From contig DVHH01000063.1 in NCBI GenBank assembly GCA_018712225.1, positions 1 through 10,928 of the forward strand: a DNA stretch of 10,928 nt. The letters run 5' to 3'. Each line of letters begins with the position of its first letter. Positions within the stretch are counted from its first letter, which is position 1. The notes under the pieces were generated by a model. The model was not told where the DNA came from and did no database searches. It was given only the letters and a program-made list of their open reading frames with translations. Positions 5,988 to 10,928 of the stretch are shown here, piece by piece. The stretch comes from Scatomorpha intestinigallinarum. GTDB lineage: Bacteria; Bacillota; Clostridia; Oscillospirales; Oscillospiraceae. The translations under genes and the position numbers were made by a program.

Positions 5988-6422
5988 ATAGGCGAAAACC
6001 CGGAGCCAGACGGCGTCGGGGTGGTGCTCGTCGCCACAGGCGGGACGACGGATATCCCCGTCGCAGAGGAGGCGGCGCTCACCGCCGAGGCGCTTGGCAA
6101 CCGCGTGAAGCGGCTCTACGACGTAGGCGTCTCGGGCATACACCGCCTGCTCGACCACGCGGAGGACATCATGACGGCGCGCTGCATCGTCGCCGTCGCG
6201 GGCATGGAGGGCGCGCTGCCGAGCGTCATAGGCGGCCTTGCGGACTGCCCTGTCATCGCCGTGCCGACCAGCGTGGGCTACGGCGCGGCCTTCGGCGGCG
6301 TGGCGGCCCTGCTCTCGATGCTCAACTCCTGCGCCAGCGGGCTCTCGGTCGTGAACATCGACAACGGCTTCGGCGCGGGCTACCTTGCCAGTATGATAAA
6401 CCACCTGGGGGCGGAGAAATGA
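5937..6422 (+). CDS. larB: LarB C-terminal catalytic part (PurE-like domain), in frame after the TAA
   Basis: The frame continues directly from the stop: GTG 5937 abuts TAA 5934-5936, and a second in-frame GTG lies at 5958. The 161-residue product is the PurE-like domain of LarB that binds the dinucleotide and carboxylates its pyridinium ring. It has VATGGTTDIPVAEEA (about 32-46), YDVGVSGIHRLL (61-72), AVAGMEGALPSVIGGL (86-101), VPTSVGYGAAFGG (109-121) and LNSCASG (129-135). C132 should be the cysteine reported to bond the substrate ring in L. plantarum LarB (C221). All motifs are intact, which argues against old decay. If separate, the GTG at 5958 is better placed for initiation from GGGGGAG (5939-5945) than GTG 5937. 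Its TGA overlaps the larC ATG. It may also be the second half of a read-through product, or of a gene broken by a recent nonsense mutation. Confidence 0.88.
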   Translation: MGERFPLVYDSLSKVGRIGENPEPDGVGVVLVATGGTTDIPVAEEAALTAEALGNRVKRLYDVGVSGIHRLLDHAEDIMTARCIVAVAGMEGALPSVIGGLADCPVIAVPTSVGYGAAFGGVAALLSMLNSCASGLSVVNIDNGFGAGYLASMINHLGAEK

Positions 6423-7585
6423 GGACCTTGTATCTGGACTGCGGCATGGGCGCCTCGGGCGATATGCTGATGGCCGCGCTCTCCGCGCTCACGCCCGAGG
6501 GCGGGCGGATAGGCGAGCGGCTGGAGGCCCTGGGCCTGCCCGGCCTGCGCGTCCGGCTGGAGCAGGCCGCGCGCGGCGGCATAAGCGGGCGGCACATCTC
6601 AGTGACCGTCCACGGGGAGGACGAGGCGGAGCCTGACGCCCACCACGCCCGTCACTCGCACAGGAGCCTTGCAGACATATTGGAGCTTATAGACGCACTG
6701 GAGCTGCCGGAGGCCGTCAGGGAGGACGTGAGGGCTGTCTACGGCCTCATAGCGCGCGCAGAGGGCGAGGCCCACGGCTGCGAGCCGGGGGAGGTACACT
6801 TCCACGAGGTCGGTTCTCTGGACGCTGTGGCGGACATAGCGGGGGCGAGCCTGCTCCTGCGCGAGCTCGGGCCGGAGCGGGTCGTCGTCTCGCCCGTGAG
6901 ACTGGGCTACGGCACGGTCAGGTGTGCGCATGGGCAGCTGCCCGTGCCTGCGCCCGCGACGGCGGCGCTCATCCGCGGCGTCCCGGCCTATGCCGGGGAC
7001 ATCGAGGGCGAGATGTGTACGCCCACAGGCGCGGCGCTCATAAGGCATTTTGCCACGGAGTTCGGCCATATGCCGGAGATGACGCTGGAGGCCGTTGGAT
7101 GCGGCCTGGGCAGCCGGGAATATCCCGGCACGGCGAACTGCCTGCGTGCCTTCCTGGGCGAGAGCAGGGCACCTGAGCGCGCCGTGAGCGAGCTGCGCTG
7201 CAATCTGGACGACGTGACGGCGGAAGATCTGGCCTTCACGCAGGAGCTGCTGTTCGAGCGCGGGGCGCTGGACGTGTATACCCAGGCTATAGGCATGAAG
7301 AAGGGCCGCTCAGGCGTCATGCTCAGCTGCCTCTGCGCGCGTGAGCGCGAGGAGGAGTTTGCGCAGCTTATCCTGCGCCACACTCCGAGCCTGGGCCTGC
7401 GCGTGTATCACCCGCAGCGCGTGACTCTGCCGCGCCGAGAGGAGCGCATAGAGACGCCCTACGGCGCCGTGCGAATAAAGCGCGCCGGCGGCAAGGTGAA
7501 GCCCGAGTACGAGGATTTGGCGAGGATCGCCCGTGAGACAGGCAAGACGCTCGCCGAGCTGCGCGCAGAGCTGGCGCGCAGCTGA
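6419..7585 (+). CDS. larC: Nickel insertion protein of nickel-pincer cofactor synthesis
   Basis: LarC is the CTP-dependent cyclometallase that inserts nickel into the dithio-dicarboxylate mononucleotide, forming the Ni-C and Ni-S bonds of the finished cofactor. The 388-residue protein starts MRTLYLDCGMGASGDMLM, the family's typical N-terminus. A His-rich loop (H75, H76, H79, H81 before RSLADILELID) is the usual nickel-binding region. EVHFHEVGSLDAVADIAG (about 126-143), CTPTGAAL and the C-terminal domain with LRCNLDDVTAEDL and GMKKGRSGVMLSCL follow. L. plantarum makes LarC from two frames joined by ribosomal frameshifting; here it is one open frame. The ATG overlaps the larB TGA as ATGA, with GGGGGCGGAG in front. 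It is the last gene of the operon; no larA follows. Confidence 0.95.
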   Translation: MRTLYLDCGMGASGDMLMAALSALTPEGGRIGERLEALGLPGLRVRLEQAARGGISGRHISVTVHGEDEAEPDAHHARHSHRSLADILELIDALELPEAVREDVRAVYGLIARAEGEAHGCEPGEVHFHEVGSLDAVADIAGASLLLRELGPERVVVSPVRLGYGTVRCAHGQLPVPAPATAALIRGVPAYAGDIEGEMCTPTGAALIRHFATEFGHMPEMTLEAVGCGLGSREYPGTANCLRAFLGESRAPERAVSELRCNLDDVTAEDLAFTQELLFERGALDVYTQAIGMKKGRSGVMLSCLCAREREEEFAQLILRHTPSLGLRVYHPQRVTLPRREERIETPYGAVRIKRAGGKVKPEYEDLARIARETGKTLAELRAELARS

Positions 7586-7695
7586 ATCAGATTCACGCGC
7601 AAAGCGCAGAGTTATTTGTTCAACTCTTACAAAAACTGGCGAGAACCAGGGGGCCTGGAATCCCTGTTGTCTCCCGAAAGTTCAGGAAGAGAGTA
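7586..7695. other. Gap after larC with several small inverted repeats
   Basis: This 110-base stretch lies between the larC stop and its terminator. It holds a chain of short perfect stems: GCGC 7597-7600 with 7604-7607, AGAGTT 7608-7613 with AACTCT 7622-7627, CTGG 7636-7639 with CCAG 7646-7649, and CCAGG 7646-7650 with CCTGG 7654-7658. The last two compete. It is less GC-rich than the genes around it. I see no convincing coding region, tRNA or known riboswitch. It could be an intergenic repeat or a structured 3' untranslated region. Confidence 0.35.
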
Positions 7696-7733
7696 CAGGG
7701 GGAAACCCAATCATGGTGTTTCCCCCTGCTTTT
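7696..7733 (+). terminator. Intrinsic terminator of the lar operon, in the convergent gap
   Basis: CAGGGGGAAAC (7696-7706) pairs perfectly over 11 bp with GTTTCCCCCTG (7718-7728) around an 11-base loop, followed by CTTTT at 7729-7733. The right arm and part of the loop also encode the last residues and stop (7711-7713) of the minus-strand acetyltransferase gene. The same hairpin would form in the opposite transcript, but that one lacks a U tract. Confidence 0.85.
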
Positions 7734-8097
7734 CAATAATGTAGGCAGTCAAGCCCCTATTACATCCATTCTTTTCGTAGAAACCCTCTACCCCCGGCTG
7801 CGCCCCGAAGTAAAGCATAGTAGGCGGGTTTTCTCTGGCAAGTTCGAGCAGCCTGCTGCCGATGCCGCGTTTCTGATATTCTGGCAGCACGAGCAGCTCT
7901 GTTATCGTGCCGAAATAGTATCCGTCGGTCAAAATACGCAGGCAGCCGACTAGCAGGCCGCCGTCATAGGCGGTGATATTCAGAGTCCTGTACAGCGCCT
8001 CCTGAGTCTTTGCTGCGTCGTAATTCCCTGGCCAGACGTTTTTCGCCAGCGCCAAAAACACCGGCGCGCTCAGTTTGTCGTCAACAATGTAGTCCAT
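7711..8097 (-). CDS. GNAT family N-acetyltransferase
   Basis: The 128-residue protein is a compact GNAT domain. The acetyl-CoA-binding motif A is clear: ITELLVLPEYQKRGIGSRLLELA (about 65-87), with QKRGIG at 75-80 fitting Q/RxxGxG/A. FYEKNGC near residue 105-111 is the usual motif B ending. Such proteins transfer an acetyl group from acetyl-CoA to an amine; the substrate cannot be read from the sequence. The ATG (8095-8097) has AAGGAGGG upstream (complement at 8103-8110). It follows the MBL-fold gene by 21 bases and is probably cotranscribed with it. Its stop lies inside the hairpin that ends the opposing lar operon, so the two operons share their 3' boundary. Confidence 0.9.
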   Translation of the reverse strand: MDYIVDDKLSAPVFLALAKNVWPGNYDAAKTQEALYRTLNITAYDGGLLVGCLRILTDGYYFGTITELLVLPEYQKRGIGSRLLELARENPPTMLYFGAQPGVEGFYEKNGCNRGLTAYIIEKQGETP

Positions 8098-8118
8098 AGC
8101 TTCCCTCCTTGACCGTTG

Positions 8119-8880
8119 TCAGAGCCAGATGCCCCAGTCACCGTAGTTGTGGACGCCGCTGCCGTGGTGGAGCTCGCCCCTGGCTTTCAGCTCACGCAGG
8201 GCGTCACGCATTCTGAGCACAAGCTCGGGCTTTACATCAAGCGAGTGGTGCGCGGGGAAGATGCGCTCGGCCTGCAGCGCCGCTATGCGCTCAAGCGAGT
8301 CCAGGTAGGCTTCGGGGTCGGTCGAGGGATAGTAGGCGAGCAGTATGTCCGCATAAACGAGGTCGCCGGTATATAGCCAGCGCCTGTCGGGCTCCCAGAA
8401 GCACATGTGCCCGGGCGAGTGCCCGGGAGTGTGCAGCACCTCGACGCTGCGTCCGCCGAGCTCTATTTTGTCGCCGTCATGCAGCACGCGGGAGGGCTGG
8501 CCCTGGAACATCTCGTACCCGGAGACATCAAAACCCTCCGGAAGCTCACAGCGGTCAACTACCATGGCCCGTATCGTCTCCGCATCCAGCGGGAACTGCC
8601 CGCTGAGCCAGTCCAGCTCTGCCTCGTGAGCGCAGAACTCTGGAAACTCGGCGTGCCCGCCGATGTGGTCCCAGTGTATATGCGTGGCAACAGGTATGAC
8701 CGGTCCGGATACCAGTCTCGAAACCTCGCCGCTTATCCTGCATATGCCCAGACCGCTGTCTATGAGCAGGCTGCGTTCCTCGCCGTGGAGGAGATAGCAG
8801 TGCGTTTCCTCCCAGTGCCTGTATTCGCTTATAATGTGGGTGCCGCTGTCAAGCCTGTCTATGGTGAACCAGTTTCCCAT
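8119..8880 (-). CDS. MBL-fold metallo-hydrolase
   Basis: The metal-binding signature HIHWDHIGGH (HxHxDH) lies near residues 66-75. GHSPGHMCFW supplies the next histidine, LYTGDLVYAD the bridging aspartate and FPAHHS the last histidine, so both metal sites look complete. The protein is about 253 residues, a single metallo-beta-lactamase domain with no added module, most like glyoxalase-II or general hydrolases; the substrate is unknown. ATG 8880 is preferred because AAAAGGGG (8890-8897 on the complement) lies nine bases upstream. An in-frame ATG at 8889 would touch the GGGG and leave no spacing. It is the first gene of a two-gene minus-strand unit with the GNAT gene and is preceded by a TATAAT box inside a perfect inverted repeat. 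Confidence 0.92.
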   Translation of the reverse strand: MGNWFTIDRLDSGTHIISEYRHWEETHCYLLHGEERSLLIDSGLGICRISGEVSRLVSGPVIPVATHIHWDHIGGHAEFPEFCAHEAELDWLSGQFPLDAETIRAMVVDRCELPEGFDVSGYEMFQGQPSRVLHDGDKIELGGRSVEVLHTPGHSPGHMCFWEPDRRWLYTGDLVYADILLAYYPSTDPEAYLDSLERIAALQAERIFPAHHSLDVKPELVLRMRDALRELKARGELHHGSGVHNYGDWGIWL

Positions 8881-8903
8881 ACTAAACATCCCCTTTTAAA
8901 GCA

Positions 8904-8940
8904 TGCCGCTGAAGTATATTATACGTATACTTCAGCGGCA
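8904..8940. repeat. Perfect 15-bp inverted repeat around the -10 box (operator candidate)
   Basis: TGCCGCTGAAGTATA (8904-8918) is the exact reverse complement of 8926-8940, separated by seven bases. The centre reads TATAAT on the minus strand, 5' of the MBL gene. As DNA it is a plausible operator for a dimeric regulator. As minus-strand RNA it could fold into a hairpin downstream of the MGMT-family gene, but only TTT follows at the right place (TGCTTT), so it would be a weak terminator. Confidence 0.75.
8918..8923 (-). promoter_or_regulatory. Candidate -10 box of the MBL-GNAT operon
   Basis: On the minus strand these bases read TATAAT, a perfect consensus, with no strong -35 (TAACTT at a 17-base spacing). 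Transcription would start near 8911, giving a leader of about 30 bases before ATG 8880. That transcript would contain only one arm of the surrounding inverted repeat, which favours an operator over an RNA hairpin for this gene. The weak -35 suggests activator dependence or low basal use. Confidence 0.5.
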
Positions 8941-8948
8941 AAGTTATT

Positions 8949-9251
8949 TTATATTCCGCACGTATCCATATCCACCCGCCCGTCGGGGAGAAAGCTCACG
9001 CCCTCCTCGGCCAGCAGGCGGCGCTGGACCTCAGGTCCGCCGAAGGCGTAGCCGGTGCAGACGCTGCCGTCTCGGAAGACCACGCGGTGGCATGGGATTA
9101 CGCCCGGTTCCGGGTTGCGGTGGAGCGCGAAGCCCACGCCCCGTGCGCCGCGGGTGTTGCCCGCCAGGGCGGCCACGCGGCCATAGGACATCACCCGGCC
9201 CGCCGGGATGGACTTCACGACCTCGTAAATGCGGCGCGTGAAATCCGTCAT
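8949..9251 (-). CDS. Short MGMT-family protein with active-site cysteine
   Basis: This 100-residue protein is only the DNA-binding/alkyl-transfer domain of O6-alkylguanine-DNA alkyltransferase. It has MSYGRVAALAG (21-31, DNA-binding helix region), GVGFALHRNPEP (38-49, including the asparagine hinge) and PCHRVV (53-58) with the alkyl-acceptor C54. Most stand-alone proteins of this size are alkyltransferase-like (ATL) with W in place of that cysteine (PWHR). Keeping C54 suggests real transfer of alkyl groups from damaged guanine, though it lacks the N-terminal domain of Ogt/Ada. The C-terminal FGGPEVQRRLLAEEGVSF...GRVD is typical of the short subgroup. Its ATG overlaps the nrdD stop (ATGA) and has no strong ribosome binding site, so it is translationally coupled to nrdD. 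Confidence 0.9.
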   Translation of the reverse strand: MTDFTRRIYEVVKSIPAGRVMSYGRVAALAGNTRGARGVGFALHRNPEPGVIPCHRVVFRDGSVCTGYAFGGPEVQRRLLAEEGVSFLPDGRVDMDTCGI

Positions 9252-10928
9252 TGTGCCATGTGCGCGGAGGCGTACTGCTTTATCGCGCCAGCTCCGGCGT
9301 ACTTCTCGAAGTGCTCGCCGTCCGTCACGACCAGCGTCGGCGCCTGCTTCACGCCGTACTTCATCGCGAGCTCGGCGTTGTCCTCGGCGTTGAGCTTCTC
9401 ATAGGCGAAGCCCTGCTTGTCCAGCATCGTCACCGCGAGTCGGCAGTTGGGGCAGGTCGGCGTCGTGAAGAGCAGGGCCGCGCCGAGCTTGTCGATGTGC
9501 TGGGCGGGCTGCTCCGCGGCGGGGGAGATGTGCCTGTCGAGGTCCGGCTCCTCGCCGCAGCCGCAGGCGGCCTTCGGGTGCTTCACGGGGTCGAGGTGGC
9601 TGTGCGCGACGTCGTAGGTCTTGCGCTCCTTGTACTCCTGCGTCTTGCCCGCGTTCCAGTTTTGCACCGGGCGGTAGTAGCCGGTGATGCGGCTGTAGAC
9701 CTCGGCGCTCTCGCCGCAGTGCGGGCAGGTGAACTGCTCGCCGGCGAGGTAGCCGTCGTTTTTGCAGACGGAGTAGGTGGGGCTGAGGGTGTAGTAGGGC
9801 AGCTTGTAGTTCTCGGCGATCTTGCGCACGAGGCTCGCGGCGGCCTGCCAGTCGGGCAGCTTCTCGCCCAGGAAGGCGTGGAAGACGGTGCCGGAGGTGT
9901 AGAGGGTCTGGAGCTCGTCCTGAATGTCCAGCGCCGCGAAGATGTCCTCGGTGTAGCCGACAGGCAGGTGGGAGCTGTTGGTGTAATACGGGGTGCCGCC
10001 CGCCTCAGCGGCGGTGATGATGTCGGGATAGCGCTCCACGTCGTGCTTGGCGAGGCGATAGCTCGTGCTCTCGGCCGGGGTGGCTTCGAGGTTGTAGAGG
10101 TCGCCGTATTTCTCCTGGTAGTCGGAGAGGCGGTTCAGCATGTGGCTCAGGGTCTTTTTGGTGAATTCCTGGCAGCTCTCGTGCGTCATGTCGGCGCGGA
10201 CCCACTTGGCGTTGAGGCCGGCTTCGTTCATGCCGACGAGGCCGATGGTGGAGAAGTGGTTGTCGAAGGTGCCGAGGTAACGCTTCGTGTAGGGGTAGAG
10301 GCCCTCGTTCATGAGCTTCGTGACGACGTCGCGCTTTATCTTGAGGCTGCGGGCGGCAATGTCCATGAGCTTGTCGAGGCGGCGGAAGAAGTCGGCCTCG
10401 TCCTTCGCAAGGTAGGCGAGCCTGGGCATGTTCAGCGTGACGACGCCGATGGAGCCGGTGCTCTCGCCGGAGCCGAAGTAGCCGCCGGACTTCTTGCGCA
10501 GCTCGCGCAGGTCGAGCCTCAGTCGGCAGCACATGCTGCGCACGTCGGAGGGCTCCATGTCGGAGTTTATGTAGTTAGAGAAATACGGCGTGCCGTACTT
10601 CGCGGTCATCTCGAAGAGCAGCTTGTTGTTCTCGGTGGGGCTCCAGTCAAAATCGCGGGTGATGGAGTAGGTGGGGATGGGGTACTGGAAGCCGCGGCCG
10701 TTGGCGTCGCCCTCTATCATGATGTCGATGAAGGCCTTGTTGACCATGTCCATCTCGGCCTTGCAGTCGCCGTAGGTGAAGTCCATCTCCTTGCCGCCTA
10801 CAATGGCCTTCTGGTCCTTGAGGTCGGCGGGGACGGTCCAGTCGAGGGTGATGTTGCTAAACGGGGCCTGCGTGCCCCAGCGCGAGGGGGTGTTCACGCC
10901 GTAGACGAAGCTCTGGATGCACTGCTTG
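9248..10928 (-). CDS. nrdD: Anaerobic (class III) ribonucleoside-triphosphate reductase with fused C-terminal redoxin (5' end missing)
   Basis: The gene runs off the window end; 559 residues are visible, beginning KQCIQSFVYGVNTPSRWG. Class III enzymes reduce ribonucleotides to deoxyribonucleotides with a glycyl radical made by NrdG and are inactivated by oxygen. Counting from the valine codon at 10895-10897, SMCCR (121-125) holds the likely catalytic cysteine. The zinc region has VCKNDGYLAGEQFTCPHCG, where only three cysteines are obvious. The glycyl radical site is in RITGYYRPVQNW (G406, codon 9680-9682). After a linker with CGCG comes a redoxin domain (about 470-549) with TPTCPNC (C482, C485) and APTLVV, like NrdH/glutaredoxin. 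This suggests a thiol-redoxin reductant in cis instead of formate. No nrdG follows; the next gene is the overlapping MGMT-family gene. The GTG at 10897 is internal, not a start. Confidence 0.95.
   Translation of the reverse strand, partial: KQCIQSFVYGVNTPSRWGTQAPFSNITLDWTVPADLKDQKAIVGGKEMDFTYGDCKAEMDMVNKAFIDIMIEGDANGRGFQYPIPTYSITRDFDWSPTENNKLLFEMTAKYGTPYFSNYINSDMEPSDVRSMCCRLRLDLRELRKKSGGYFGSGESTGSIGVVTLNMPRLAYLAKDEADFFRRLDKLMDIAARSLKIKRDVVTKLMNEGLYPYTKRYLGTFDNHFSTIGLVGMNEAGLNAKWVRADMTHESCQEFTKKTLSHMLNRLSDYQEKYGDLYNLEATPAESTSYRLAKHDVERYPDIITAAEAGGTPYYTNSSHLPVGYTEDIFAALDIQDELQTLYTSGTVFHAFLGEKLPDWQAAASLVRKIAENYKLPYYTLSPTYSVCKNDGYLAGEQFTCPHCGESAEVYSRITGYYRPVQNWNAGKTQEYKERKTYDVAHSHLDPVKHPKAACGCGEEPDLDRHISPAAEQPAQHIDKLGAALLFTTPTCPNCRLAVTMLDKQGFAYEKLNAEDNAELAMKYGVKQAPTLVVTDGEHFEKYAGAGAIKQYASAHMAQ

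Noticed and set aside
5511..6404. Minus-strand open frame of about 297 codons across larE and larB
   Set aside because: It has no recognisable motif and lies opposite well-conserved lar genes. It is a codon-bias shadow.
7630..7695. tRNA-like gene between larC and the acetyltransferase
   Set aside because: The short stems do not form a 7-bp acceptor with a T-arm GTTC-type sequence, and the order of arms is wrong.
8904..8940. Insertion sequence end or attachment site
   Set aside because: There is no transposase or integrase nearby and no second copy in the window. Its position over a -10 box fits regulation better.
8407..9051. Plus-strand open frame of about 214 codons across the MBL gene
   Set aside because: It is antisense to a gene with a complete metal-binding motif set, has no family features, and would read through the inverted repeat.

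Overview
The window reads as a high-GC, Gram-positive Clostridia-type chromosome, most likely an Oscillospiraceae-like gut anaerobe. This is inference from four things: the rpsD-rpoA-rplQ order, the strong AGGAGG-like ribosome binding sites, an oxygen-sensitive class III ribonucleotide reductase, and a zinc-ribbon / DUF5685 / J-domain gene trio that I associate with Clostridia. No mobile element, CRISPR array, rRNA or tRNA gene is visible.

Layout. Positions 1-1595 (+) are the end of the ribosomal alpha operon: the tail of rpsD, complete rpoA and rplQ, and a textbook intrinsic terminator. Positions 1596-2890 (+) are a single-gene unit for a CNNM/CorC-like (DUF21 plus CBS) membrane protein. In front of it lie a candidate promoter, a possible 20-codon leader peptide and a long terminator-like hairpin placed directly against the ribosome binding site. 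Positions 2921-7733 (+) look like one long operon: a zinc-ribbon membrane protein, a DUF5685 protein, a J-domain protein, then larE, larB and larC. These last three make the nickel-pincer nucleotide cofactor used by LarA-type racemases. Genes in the chain overlap or nearly abut (TTGA, GTGA and ATGA junctions), and a strong hairpin terminator closes it. No larA is in the window.

Positions 7711-10928 are on the minus strand. Read in the direction of transcription they are nrdD (5' end outside the window, with a fused redoxin domain), a short MGMT-family gene that overlaps its stop, a perfect 15-bp inverted repeat centred near a TATAAT box, an MBL-fold hydrolase and a GNAT acetyltransferase. The + and - operons converge on the hairpin at 7696-7733.

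The most notable feature is larB. It is interrupted by one in-frame TAA (5934-5936), while the reading frame on both sides stays intact and keeps the family motifs. The stop sits at the foot of a perfect 7-bp hairpin. Its loop carries a Shine-Dalgarno-like GGAG and is also perfectly complementary to a 7-base segment downstream, so a pseudoknot is possible. A GTG start follows the stop directly, and a second follows the hairpin. This could be a split, translationally coupled two-subunit LarB, a recoding site, or a recent nonsense mutation. Other points of interest are the attenuator-like leader of the CNNM gene, squalene/phytoene-synthase-like aspartate motifs in DUF5685, a three-cysteine LarE, and the operator-like palindrome at 8904-8940.
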